A stretch of DNA of 51,789 nucleotides from Lingula anatina (lineage: Eukaryota; Brachiopoda; Lingulata; Lingulida; Lingulidae). The notes below the pieces were generated by a model. That model ran no database searches, was not told where the DNA came from, and saw nothing but the letters and a program-made list of their open reading frames with translations. Position numbers and translations under genes: made by a program. Position 1 is the first letter of the stretch; each line of letters opens with the position of its first letter. Shown piece by piece: positions 1 through 13,922 of this stretch. The DNA lies in NCBI RefSeq assembly GCF_001039355.2, contig NW_019776062.1:1-51789 (forward strand). Reading direction: 5' to 3'.

Positions 1-1156
1 AGAAGCGGTAACGGTAGCCGGAACGATCCGGACGAGACCGAAACCATGTGTACCGCCAGTGCTAACGCTGGTGGTACAATAAACTGTTTAGACTTTCAAA
101 GTTAGATAAAATTTCAAAATGGTAACATTTCAATAAAACTCGAGGGGATAACAACTCTATGAGTTTCAAAATTAAATTCACAGTAAACAACACACAGAAA
201 TATAAATTCCATTGTACCACCAAAATGGCAGTAATCACAATTATTCTGAAATCTGTGCTAGCCATCCGGACCACACGGGTCTTAAAGGTACATATGAACC
301 AAGCATCGGTGGAGCGTGGATTCCCAGTAACACATGTAAACCACCTCTACTAGTTTCTTGTACAACTCAAATAAATTTGACATGCCAAGGGATAAACTGA
401 ACAGATCACTCGATCAGCCATAAAAGACCTTTACACTGCTCCTTTCTTTAAATTTTTGGTCGGAAATTTAACCTACTTTTGTGACCTACTTTTCTGCCCC
501 ATTGACATACAGCTTAGAATGCCAGCAGAAAAATCCGTTCAAACATCATTTTCGGGTAAAATTAAACAATGCCTTTTGGTAATTCTCTTAGTTATACTAC
601 TTGAAACTATATGCTGGCATTTGGTTGGTTTTTGTGACAAAAAATTGACTTTGTATGTATCTTTAATAGACGGCTACCCTCTGGAATAATCTCTGAAGAG
701 ATAGTTACAAAAAACAACTTTCTATGTCAGAACAAAGTGATTAAACAATTGAAAGTATAGGAAAATCATCGTTTACCCAAAGAAAATGTTTTATGGCACT
801 TTCCCCACCAAATTGAAGAGTTGTTATCCCTTTAAAAAGCAAGAACTCCTAACTACTTGTAAACTGTAATCAGTTTCTACTAATCAAAAATCGCATATCC
901 CTCAACCTCTGAGGGAAACATTTAAAATTTAACATGCCAAAATTTAAAAGACAATAATAATTACTACGTTCTTTTACAATAAAATCTTCCTCAAAAAAGA
1001 AAGATTACTTTATCCAGATTAAAAACAGTTCACATGCTAAATAACTTTATGGAGTATGTTTGGTCCCTATAAAATACTAAAAAAACATTGGATGCTATGA
1101 TCTTCTATGCCATAGTTCTTCCCATATTGAGATCACTTTCCAGCTCTTTGCTCAGG
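1..1156. other. 3' flank of the kinase gene
   Basis: No coding exon is seen. The first 80 bases are GC-rich and fold into two compact hairpins (see 12-77). The rest is AT-rich and probably includes the kinase 3' UTR in its right part. Confidence 0.5.
12..77 (+). other. Pair of strong hairpins
   Basis: Hairpin 1 pairs CCGGA (18-22) with TCCGG (27-31) around ACGA, with a possible outer CGGT/ACCG pairing. Hairpin 2 pairs 50-61 with 66-77 around loop CTAA: 12 consecutive pairs including two G-U if the + strand is transcribed. The GC content contrasts with the adjacent AT-rich DNA. It may be the edge of a repeat or of a structured RNA. Confidence 0.4.
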
Positions 1157-1186
1157 CTAGTGGTCCATTGTTAGAATGTCAACCTC
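1157..1186 (-). CDS. Kinase terminal coding exon 14
   Basis: After a GGTTTCAG acceptor, phase-0 reading gives EVDILTMDH and a TAG stop. It joins in frame to the acidic exon at 1809-1865. The ending is the simplest complete one, but an alternative exon at 1274-1405 would change the C-terminus. No AATAAA is obvious downstream on this strand; an ATTAAA variant lies at about 662-667. Confidence 0.5.
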   Translation of the reverse strand, partial: EVDILTMDH

Positions 1187-4100
1187 CTGAAACCACCAAA
1201 ACAAAATGCATTACATTATATCCAAAATACAAACAAAGTAACACAAAAGTAAATGGATGCAAAACTGAATTACCTTTTTCATCAAGTATTCATATACCCA
1301 GTAGGTATTTGACAACTTCTTTAATTTGACCATGTCTTTTCATTTTCATCAATGCTCTTTTTCCGAGTAGCCTTTTCACATCAAGCAGTACTTGAGTGAT
1401 AGAGTCTGTATCCAGGAATAAGACTGCCATTTAATTAATAAAAAGTCGGAAAATATTGTGTGGGTCCAAGGGGCAGCCTAGGCCAACGATATTTTTGGGT
1501 CCCAAAAAGTCCGAAAATTCTCATCCCTGTTTATAAGTTCAAACTGAGACATTGGCAACTCAATAGCTTGGTAATTATGTAAGAGAGCCACCTAAACAGA
1601 GCCTCTGCTCTCAACAGGGTTCATTTAAAATTGATTTAACAGCAGGAGGAAAACTTGTCACAGGGATTAGAAACCTCTGTAGACAAATTGTGTTAGGACT
1701 TGAAATACGAGTGTACAGACTGTATACCGCTCAATTTGAAAAGGGACTAAGTCATTTCCCACAGCACACTTTTCTTTTAGATCTGTTTTTTTGTACCTCA
1801 TCTCTTACCTCTTCTTCTGCCTCATCACTAGAAGTACCATACTCTAGACTATCATCATCTGGCCCCTGAAAAAGAATTTCAAAGAAATAAACATATTAGC
1901 AACTAAGTAAATAATTTGGGGGTGCCAGCCTTCACTGCTCATCCTTATACAGAAATTCATAGAATTTGGACAGATTATCCCAAACTTTTTTAAATTTATT
2001 TTTGCTCATTTTCTGATGTACACTTTTATGCTATAGATGATTTAAAAGCACCAAGCATGCATGCATCTGGTGACACCTCCCCTTTTCATTAATACATATA
2101 TATTCTACTGATGAGAACAAAAGGCGGAATTCTAACCTGGTAAATATGGTCCACTGAACTTTTGTTCCTTGGGCTTCCTACGGTATCTTCATCTGAACTC
2201 ATCTCAACTACTTGTACAACCTGGTAACTCTCCTTCTGTCCTTTCCTTGACTTTCCACTTTTACCCTTCTGAGAAAATCTTCCTAGTTGGTTAATTTGTT
2301 TACTTGTTGACTGTTCTTCCATACACTGTTCTTTTATTTTCTTTTTGGCTTGCAAATAAGACTTCCTACTTATCCTTTTTCCTTTTCTTTCAGGTAAAAA
2401 CCCAAAACCACTTGAGCCAGAAGCCAGCCCGTCCTCTCTGTTGACAGAGTCACAACTTTTAGGTTGTGCACACTTCCCAACTTGAAACTTAGATTTTCTT
2501 TTTTTATTCTGTTTCTGGGAAATTGATTTCTTCTGACTGCTAGGGCGTGGAGATTCACTTTCAATCTTGTTAATTGCAGTATTGTCTGGTGACACGGAAG
2601 TCTGACTGGACTCTAGCATTATCAGTTGTCTTTTCACTTTTTGTGGAGAGTCGTCATGAAAGTCATACACGTTCAAGATTTTATTGGAATTTGCTGCCGA
2701 TTCGCTTGAACTTGTTCTGTTACTACTTAATTCCCTAAAGTTGGTAACTTCAGATGATTTTTCATCAACCAAACTTTCTGTCAAATACCTACTTGGTACA
2801 TGCTTATTTTTACTTGGATAATGTGAAAACTCTTTCATGTTCTTCTTGAGTAATTTGTTTTTGACTTCACGTAAATGATTGAAATTTGTAACTTTGCACC
2901 TGTCATCCTTAACTTCTACAGTGAAAGTATCATTTAACTTTGATGTAGAGTTTTGCTCATAATGATGAAATTTCCGCTTTTTACCCTCTGCTACATAACA
3001 GGCATCTCCATTTCCTGAGTTATGGAAAGCTGTGCCTTTAACTCTCCTCTTCTTGCAAGCTGCTGAGTCATGCTTGCCATTTCTTGCTGAGTCATCATGG
3101 CTGTGTTCATTTGTCAAAACTTGCTCCTGTTTTGTAATACCTGTACCATGTTGACTGAATACATCATTTTTGTCTGGGTTCACAATATTTACTACATCTG
3201 TCTTGCTCAAACCCAATGAGATTCTTTTCACACGATCCTTCAGCACCTTGTTTTTATCACCAGGAAATTCCTCATCTGTACCTATATGAGGTGGCAGTGG
3301 CTCTGTGTTACTTTTGTGTTCTTTCAAAAGATACTTTTTGCCTCCAATACTCTCTCTATCACAGCTGAAATTCCCTTGTGGCACATTCTCTTTTCTGTTT
3401 GCAGTCTGTACTTCAGCATTAACTGTTGTCGGTCTTCTTGAAGTTTCTTTTAGCTCCTTATCTCTGAACAAACCATTGTCTGTATAATTTTTACCTAAAG
3501 GGCATTTTCCTGTTAATTTACCTTTGTGTCCCTGTTGATGCAGATTGTCATTTTCAGATAAATGTGGTTTATCCTTGATGTCTTGTGTTTTATGCACAGT
3601 GGCCTCAGATTCTGGTTTATTTACTGGGGTAAGTAGCATAACCCCTTCTTCCTTCTCATTTCTTGGTGTCACATTATCTGCAGACCTTCTTCTCTCTTTA
3701 CTTTGCACAAAATCTCCATCTTCGGCAGCCACATGGACAAACCTCCCATTCCTCGGGGTCTGATGAACAAACTCTCTCTTTCTTGCACTTTGTTTTTCAA
3801 AAAATCTGTGATCTGTCAAACCGTGAACAAAATAGCCTTTCTCCTGTCTTCTGCTCATTGAGGAGTCAGTAGCATTGTTATTGGCTATATTTTCAACATG
3901 TTCATCATTAATGCTAAATGTTAAATCATTGAGGTTTTGAGATCCTGGCACCTGAACCTGCCTGACATGGCTGTCATTTATTTCTACATGCCTGGAGTTA
4001 TTCTGACCTTCTAATGAATCCTGAGAACTTTCACTTTCATTCTGTGGTGTCCCATTGAACCTAAACCACTCTCTTGGGGCATGATCACTCTGAACATGTT

Positions 4101-7100
4101 CATCATCACTTTCCTCAGAAGTGGAGGGATATTCTTCCAACAATGCATTCTCATCCTGGATCTGTCGATACAGGCCATTCACCTCATCAGCTAAATCATG
4201 GCCATTTTCTGCCACCCTATGACTCTCCGTCACAGCCATATGTACTGAAGCATTCTGGGAGTTTGTGCCTAGCTGTCTTGCACTGTTATTTGCAGGACCA
4301 TTATCCACATCAGCATCTAACCATCTCGTACTGCCTCGATGCTCATTCACTCTAAGTTTTGAGGTTGGTGTGACCTTCTTCAGCGGGAGAACCTCTGCTA
4401 CTTGTCTGCTGCTGTGTCCCAGCATCTTGGAATGACGTGAGGCACCATTACAGCCCTGGGGTAATTCCACTGGGGGCTGAATAGAAGTGCCCCTGTGCAG
4501 AAGAGCTACGGGGGATAGAAATCGCTTTGAGATTTGCGGTGCTATCGCTGGTCCATAATCACCATACATCTCACGTGTCAAATGGCACGAAGGGTAGGTC
4601 TCTGGAAAAATGTTGAGAGAGCATGTTTTGAAATATTCCTTTTGCTTAAGTAAATCTCTATTTTAATAGTAACTTTTAGCTTAATACTAAGGAATCTGCA
4701 TTTTACATGTTTTCTCTTGATAATCAGTGACCTGTCCAAAATATAGAATTCTTATCACTGAGGAGAGAGTTTGTATTCTTACTAAGTGCTTGATCAATAC
4801 ATTGTTATATTGTTATGACAAGAACTGTAAGCAATAACTAAACAGAAAATTCATCATCACATATAAATTATCTTGTATTTTACATTTTTGGATTTATTAA
4901 ATTACTGAAAAATATTTCAATTACCATTGTCTAGAAGATATCTGAATCCCAGCTCTGATGCCAGAAATGGATGCCTGGCTGCTTGGGAGGGTGTCAATCG
5001 CTCAGCTGAAAATAAAAATCGAAGCATTATTCAAGACAAAAATGCTTTTTTAACCTAAATATGAAAGTTAATTAGCTCATTAACTTCATGAATTTTTGTA
5101 AAGATGTGAAAAATATTTATAAATCTGTCAAGTGTTCTATGACAGAAAACAGAAGAGAGTGTTCCGTTTCAGTCTTCTAATAATGCTATATGCTGATATT
5201 GCCAATAATATGCATTTCTTTCTACAGTAATCTTTTAAAAGATGTATCAAGGCAGAAAATCTCTATAATGTTGAAATCTCTGTAGAAATATAGAAGTTCT
5301 TTTGTCAGTTTGATGAATTGAATTCTGAATGGAAGACAAAATATTGCCTGGTAAAGTATCTGTTTACTCTTCAAGCTAAATAATGACAATAAAACTGTTG
5401 CATTTCTAGTAATACCACTATTTTTCATCCAAACTTCCATTGTGATTTCCCCATCAAGTACAGTATTTCTTACCTGGATTGTATCTGAGAAGTCCTGATA
5501 AAAAACTTGCAAAGGAAAAGTCCGTGACAGCAGATGAGCTTTGTCTCAACTTCTTCAATATTTTCATGGTGGCTGCAACAAAACCAATAATCTTTAAGAA
5601 AATTATGTAAGATCTATGCAAAATATTTTTTAAGAGAACGACTTACAAAATTTCAACATGAAATATGTCTTGAACAGTTTTTATACTTTTCCCTCTCTAT
5701 TTTTGCATGGAAAATGCTGAAAAATTACAATAATACAACAAATGCTACAATAATTCTTCCCACATTCAAAATTTGAAGTCCTTTCTGTTCAAAACCATTT
5801 CCAGTGCAATGCAATAAACATTCTCTGATAACTCCCAAGCACTGTTATTTTAGATTTTAACTAAGGAATCAATTCTTTTAGCAAATGATTTGTTTTAGCT
5901 CAAATTTTCCACGCATTTAGGTGCAAGAAATATCTACTTAGTGTGAGCCTGGTATCTGGAAATCTAACAACATACATCTAACTTGAGGATGGAGACAGTT
6001 AACAATCTTATCCTTACCTTCCTTCTGCTGTCCTGGTTCTGTCAAATACTTTAATTCCTGGAAATACTTCCCTCTCTGACACAGATCTCGTGGAAAAGGG
6101 CCAAGTACTTTCGTAATCTGTATATAGGAGAAGAATCACCAATGAGAAACTTGAAATAAGATAACGACAAAAAACTGAATGAAACTGCTCTTTACCAAAC
6201 TGTTCATAAACTGGTAATTAAGAATAATTTTTTTCATAATGCTGTGGACTTGAGTTTGCTAAAAGAAAAAAAAACACTCAGAAGTATTACCAACAAATCA
6301 AACATTTGAATACTTTATATTCTTTAAAACACTTTCTATAATCTACTGTATTCATTTTGAAAACTACATCTTTGCCTTATTTCTCTCATTCCCCATAGTT
6401 CTCACCTGTTCAAGGACCAATTTCTTGTTCCCGTACCCAAACAATGGCTGCCCCAAGTAGAGCTCGGCCAAGATACAGCCCAGAGACCACATGTCCACCT
6501 CCGTGCCAAACGGGATGCCAAACATCACCTGGAAAATATGGGAAAACGTCTGATACATATGACAACTTTTAATTACAGAGCTAACACATAGCAGTGTACT
6601 AAGACATACTTCATAGCAAATGGAAGACCACACATTATCTGTAAAGTACAGGAAAATGGGCAAAACTGACACAATTTTTATTTCTTCTGAAAAACAAAAT
6701 GAAAAATACTTATGTCCACCCTAGTTACAAATGAAAGACATTGTTAAATGAAAAATCAGTCCTGAAAGTTACAAAATGAACATAATTTTGATACAAATTA
6801 GAGATCATAGATGTATCTCAGAGTCATTCTAAGACCAGAAATTACCTGGAAAATACAAACTTCAACAACTGTAGCAATATCAATTAACAGAGCTAATACA
6901 CAACAGTAACCACACATCTCTGCTAAATGGCAGATAAAAAAACTCAGGAAATCTATATGTTTTTAGAAAGAAATGACCACAACCACATGGGATACAGTAG
7001 ACTAAACAACACCTGGGAATGTTTCTGGTAGTTGAAAAAACTTTATATCTCTGATCAAAAAGAGGACTCACATGTCCACCACAGTTCCTTATGGTAGACC

Positions 7101-10100
7101 AAGCGTCACCTGCAGAATTCCAAAGACACCTGAAATTTATAATGATTTTTGCTCATCAATGTCTACACCATCCCACTGACTTCAAATGTTCAAATGTATC
7201 ATTTAGAAAATTTACTGAAATGTGTCTGATAATTCTAAAGAAATTTTCACATGGTCCAATACTCAAGGATTTTTACATTAAATTTATCAATTTGTAATGT
7301 ATGTTCAAATTATATATATTTTAAAATGTCAATAAATCATATGTCACTTTATTTAATGTCAAAACATTTACACAGATTCTGCTTTTTTAAAAGATTATTC
7401 CCCAATAACCACAAAGAGAACATATTTTAGATGAAATAATACATCAATTTGGCATCAATCCATTCATTCATATTTGTTTTGTTTATATCTGAGGCCTTCT
7501 CTTATCCTTAACTTCCTCCTGAAATCTTTGTGGTCTAACTCCAAAGATTTCCTGTCAAAAAATTCACCACAGGAACTTATTATAAGTCATTCCGTATCTT
7601 GTATGTGTAAGATTGTTAAAGGGTGTTACAAGATCTGGAACAACTTGGACAAAATGCACAAACTAACATCTTTAATTTTCCAATAAACTTTGTTTTGACA
7701 CACCTAGATATGATAACATATGGCTGTGTAAATTTTAATCAACATTGGACATGGCATAAACATTTCTATCCCTGGCTGTGTAAAACATCGCCCGCCTCTT
7801 CCTATTTTGCTGAGTCATCTTCATTAGTTTACGTTACCAAAAAGCAAAAAGGTCTTTGACAGGGCTACAGATACACTGGTTTGAATGAAACACCAGGTGA
7901 AGATATGATCAAAGGCTACAGTAACTGTCAATACTAATGGCAGCTAATAACTTGTGTGGGTTGGATAACATCACCCCTGCCCCTGCTAGCTACTGTATAC
8001 AATCTATATTTCATCAATTTGATGGGGAAAGATGGGTTGAACTTTACATGGAGGTGATGAGCAACAGGGCTGGAATTGTGTGTACAGGCGGTTCACATCT
8101 GGTATTAAACAAGAAATTATTTAGGTGAATATCCGGCCTTCATCCTCCTTAACTAGCTATAACATACCTGCCACTTTAACCTGACACATTTGAAATTCTT
8201 ATTTTTGGGCCCTCTATTTAAACCATGGGCACTGACCGTGTGTGCAGCATAGAGAGGTTTGTCAAGCTCAACAATCACATTTCACAATGCATTTCACAGC
8301 CTCTTTTCAACACTTAATGCCAGGGAACATGAATGAATAGTATGCACCTGGTCTGTCAAGCTTCTCTGACACATTCACAATCCAGATGACCACCTCCCTT
8401 CGTGGGTCAGTAGGATGGCTATGTATATTTGGATCATAATACATAGCAGTGGCCCTATAACTGTACTTCATGTCTTCAAGCCATGGATATTTTATGGTGT
8501 ACAGAAAGGACAGAGGGAGCAGACAGGAATAGGGGTCCTATCAATCTGATGTCATTTATGTTAAAAATACACCACAAAGGCCCCAGCAACATATACACTG
8601 ACCACAAACCATGTATACTAAAAAGATTTTTTGTATATATGTATATTCTTTACCTTAGGCAGTTATTTCTTCATAATGCTATATAACATATATATACCCA
8701 CCTGGGACTGCCCATCAGTCTCATCTAACACATTCACAATACACACACAGGGCACCATTATCTTGTATCAAACCAATAGAGATGTATGCGTGACAATAAT
8801 TCATAGGCTAGGGCCCCTTACTTACAATGAATATGGCATAACTTGTAGAATAAAAGTTGTGCTAGTCTGGCTGCCAAGAATCATGCATTATTACAAGTGA
8901 AGTCTTGTGGTTTTGTCAACCTTTACAGAAGAGGGGCTGGAGTTTTTACTTACAAAAAGGTCTATATTCACACACTGTACAGAATCATCAGACACAAATG
9001 TTGTTAATATTTCATTTCCTGAACTGACTCCAGTATTACTTTCATACAACCTTACCCAATAAAAAGAGTCAAAACTCTTTCTTAAGCTGATCAGACTATT
9101 TCTATTTTCCTTATTATTTTTTACAAAAAAAGTTAAGCCCATGCTGTAAAATAATGAGGTACAGGTACAATGCTTTCCCCCTCTCAAAAACCTCTTATCT
9201 TACATCTAAAGGTGACAAAGGTTTTCCTATTTATTTCAAGAATTTTAAGATGAGAGGCATATCTATATTCTTTTTTCTTGGAATGTTGCTCAGAAAGAAA
9301 AAATGTGGACAGGTCCTTAGAAAGCTCATGGTACATGTACTAAGTGCCTTCATTTTATCCTAAACTAACACTACACATCTTGGAAACAGATACCTATACT
9401 TAAAAACTCTCACCTGGTTAAAAGTTCTTTGTTCCATTTAACCCTAACTCTAAAAAATTAAACCCATTCCAATGTTCTATTTATATTCATGAAATCTAAG
9501 TAATAAGACGTTTACTTTACTGACATTTACTAGAAACATTGCCTCCAGGTTTATGTTTTCCAAGATGCACACAAACAAACACTAACAATTACAAAATCTA
9601 GGAAATGAAGTGTCTGCACTGACATTTCATAAAACCTTAGCCTCAGGTTTATATATTCTCAAATATCTGTGTATATTTACTTTCAGGCGATAGTAAACCT
9701 CTGTGTCCTTAAACAATCAATTATCTCTTGACTTCACACCAATACAGAGTTTATTATTCATTAGGTTTGGTTGAGTGTACCTTTCTCTCACATGTTTTCA
9801 AAAGGCTGCATCAAACACATCAAACACCAGAAAAATCAAATTAGAAACAACTCCCCTGTATTGACTGGTGACTTCTGTAAATATTTAGGAGAAATTCACC
9901 ACATCTAATGTATAAGTACATCTATGCAGTTAGTTTTCCTATCATCTTAAAAGGGTTGCCTATCAATAAAATATGATTTCAGTTGTCCTAACTCTGAAGA
10001 ACGTGTACTTAAAAGATGAAACAAAAACATTCCAAAGAGTATCACTGATAACAGAAAATTTTATATTTAATATAAAAAAGTCTGACAATCAAACAGTAAA

Positions 10101-13100
10101 TGTATATTTAAAAAACACATTTAATTCAATTTTTAATATAAAATAAAGTTTTAAAAATGTTCATGATTTTGCAGTTTTTCTAAAACCTTTAGGTATAAAC
10201 AAATGATCACTTGTAATACATTACCCCTTTAGCAAGTAACCAGAGTATTTAGGAGCCCTGGTCCCCTGGGATGGAAAACATGCAACAAGCTGAAGATGTA
10301 CACACTAACACAAGGATACTTCCTTAAAGTATTGAAGATAAATACAGTGCCAAGTTCAGCAACAGAAACACTGAGTAATTACATGTACTATATATTGTAT
10401 GGTAACTGTGTAGTGCCAAATAAAAATGTCACCTGTTACTGAACTTTGTAGTAGTGCACATATAGAAACTGTAAGTGTGTAAACAAAACAATTTAGTACT
10501 CAATAAGTAGACAAAAATTCTCCCAATGTGCAGTTTTCCATTTCTTCAAATCCTACAATAACTAAATATACATACAGTATGGTAGGGGCCAATTTTTCAT
10601 GGAAAACAAAATGATCACCCTAATTGTCTTATACTCACCTTTTGATAGAGTAAAGAAAATGAACAACCTTTGGCATAAATTAACACTTGTGTAATAGCAG
10701 ATATTAAGATAGAGATTTCCATTTCAAATAATCTTAAAGCCTTCTCAAAAAATGAATAGAGCAAAACAAACAATTATACATATGTACAATTATATAATTC
10801 ACAAACTTTAAACGTGTTTGATGTATGTAATTGTAAAAACAAAAAATTATTTATTCTGAGGATAAAACTATGATGGACAAAAAGTCTGATTTCCAGAGTG
10901 AAAATCAAATACAATTAGTCCATGAAGACCAACTTGTTGCAACACCTCAACAAACTCCAACATTACTGAAACATGGAAGGGCAGAATCCAATAAATTAGC
11001 CAGAATATCTAAGAGCTTATCGATTTAGGAAATAAGGCAAAATACTGTTATTGACACTAAGATGTGACCTTGAGGGCAAAGACTGATTCATCTGTGCAAT
11101 CTAGACTGGATCCTTTCCTCTACGTCAAAACCAATCAAAACTACATAATGATGTCCTTCTATTGCCCAATTATTTACCAACACATATTTTCAAAGACCCA
11201 TATTTCAGTTCATTATCTTGATCCAGATTTCTTTTTTCATTTAAATGGATTATTCATTAGACAACAGGAACATTACTAGACGACATGTGCCTCGACTAAT
11301 GGAGAAATTCATCCAATAAAAAACCACTAAAATTTGAAAGCAGAGCTAAAGGCAAAATGCATGAATGGTTTATCTGCAAAATAAGATCATGTATTCCCTC
11401 CAGGTGGAAGAATCGATATTACAATGTCTATCTTGTGTACAAGATTCAGCTTGTTAATTGATCTTGTCCCTGGATTGCAATTAGGTCAATTTACACAAAT
11501 GCTTTCTTTTCTTTTCTACTCTCTTCACTTCTTTAAAAACATATCTACTGCAGACATTGTCTGCTATCAACCAGACCTTCATCGATATCATAAAACAGGT
11601 TCCCTCTCAAAGCAGAAGTTTCAATCTACCAAATAAATGAACACTAATTCGTAACTTACTGCAACTGTTGCATTCGATGCATTTTTAGTGCAAAGAGAAA
11701 CAACTTTGACTAGAGCTCAGTATTTACAGCATTTCATTGGGATTCCAATGCATCACATTTTATTAATTAAAGTAAGATGTTCTTTACCACATCTGCAATG
11801 TCAACTGTTCTAAACATCTGTTGGCTGTCATTTCTCTCTCCAGGAAATAAGGATAGCCAATGCAGGAAACAATAACAATCCAATTTTTTTCCTTTTTTTA
11901 TACAAAATGAATCAACGCAATGTGAACAATCTGTTATAAAGATTTCCTTGTTTCATTATTAAACATTTAAATTAGATGACAATTTTTTCCCAGGGTAACA
12001 TGACCTCGAGGTTTTTACAAGGAAGATCCCTTCACCCAGAATATTCTACTCCCTTGCACAGATGGCTTTTTCCAGATCCTGCATGCACCATAATCCCATG
12101 TCTGAAATCACTTGCATAACAATGTCTATGCCAGGCTGCGATTTGCATAAGCACAAATACTTTTAAATGCATGACAAGTACTATTATATCATAATTTCCA
12201 ATACTTAGGATAATCTCATAAAAAGCCAACTAAGCCGAGCTTAAGACCAACTCAGCAAGGTCATTGTAGGCAATCAAAAATGACTCTATCAGCATGCAAG
12301 TTCCTCATTCCTTTGGAATTTAGTAATGGAAAAAAAGGCTGCAAAAGAGAGTGGAATGGTGAAAAAATTAATTACCAAGATGAAAATAAGGAAAAAAGAC
12401 AGCATGCAATTGATCCATCATTTTGGGGTGGTATTCCTATTGCTCAATTGTTATTGGTTGATTGGGAAATATGTTACTTTGTCGTTAACTTGACCAAGCT
12501 ATTCAAAAAATGATTACTATGTTGTGCAATGCAGCTATGCAACAAAAAATCAATATGCAAAAAGAACATGTTGCACTTCATTTTTAGGATTTTAGAATTA
12601 CCTAATGAAAGATATCAGATATACTCAATTTATTCTCCTACTTATCCACAAGACGCAATTGTCTCGTGCGATTAATTTTGTAACCTTTTCGATCAATACC
12701 TTCATTTCAAACACATCTGCTTGTTTGTTTACAAGTTTCCTTGGCTTCTTTAAGGTGCCTCTTGTTTGTATATTGATTGAAATTGTTACCAATCAATTTA
12801 AACATTTAACCTGAGGCAACCGCTCTTATTGTGAAAATATCAAATTCATATCCTGTAAAACAATATCACCAAAGACCAGCTAATGAAGAAATGAAAGAAA
12901 GGTAGAAAAAATAATCAGAGGTTAAACAGACAAAACTTGGGTCACAATAACAGCTTAAAAATGAATACATCTGGCTCCCTGGCAAAACCTTTGTGACAAA
13001 AAAATTGCTTAAGTTTTGTTTAGAATCAGACTGTTATACAGATTAATAATGTTTCTAAAAAAATGGAGAAGGAAATATCTTCACCTAATTACTAAAATAA

Positions 13101-13879
13101 AACAAACAGACCAGTTACTTTAATTTACATAGACAATACAAAAACAAAACTTGGAGATCGTGATTAATCATTTTCCTCTCCACAGAAAGCAGATTCCCTC
13201 CAGCAAGCAATTATCAGCCCAAGTGTCAGCTTCCTAGTTAAACAATACTGCAATCTCATAATTATTTTCTCGCATTTCACAGGACACCTGTGCACAGACC
13301 CCCTGCCCTAGATAGTATGTGAGACAGAGATTCAGGTGAGAGGCCTGCCAGGTAGGAATACAAGTGTCACTCATTTCTAAAAGTAAATACATCTCAATAT
13401 TTCAGATTGTTTAAATTAACGGAATATCAGCACAGCACTCAAATATTTTGCCAGCAATTTCCCAGGTTATTTAACCTAGCCAAGCAAAATCAATACTAGG
13501 ACAAAAAGTTGACGAGCAGCCAAAAAAATACAGCGGACTGAACTTCTTGACCCTGTTAACCCTCAATGATGTCAAAGTAAGATTCATCAATGCTTCCACA
13601 CGAACAATTAGAATTAATCATTGGGGAAAAACCCCTGGTTTGATTCCGGTGGATCCTCAGAGACCGCTTGGCCACTTCCTTATAAATATCTCATCAACAT
13701 ATACAGCATTTAAAAGACCCAAGACAGCTCTCTGCAAACCAACAGTGAATTGAAAGAAGACCCATTGATACAGATCTACAGGTAAGCAGTTCTACTATAC
13801 TTGTGTGACTGTTTTAATTGTGTTTGTTTTGATGTGATTGTGCAGGTTTATTTACAGGACAGATGAAGGATTGTTTGCA

Positions 13880-13922
<43 letters not shown>

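Noticed and set aside
2089-4581. Treating the long tail exon as a separate intronless gene
   Set aside because: There is no good start codon context at its left end. A clean acceptor at 4602/4603 and phase-consistent joining to the kinase exon 11 show that it is the C-terminal part of the kinase.
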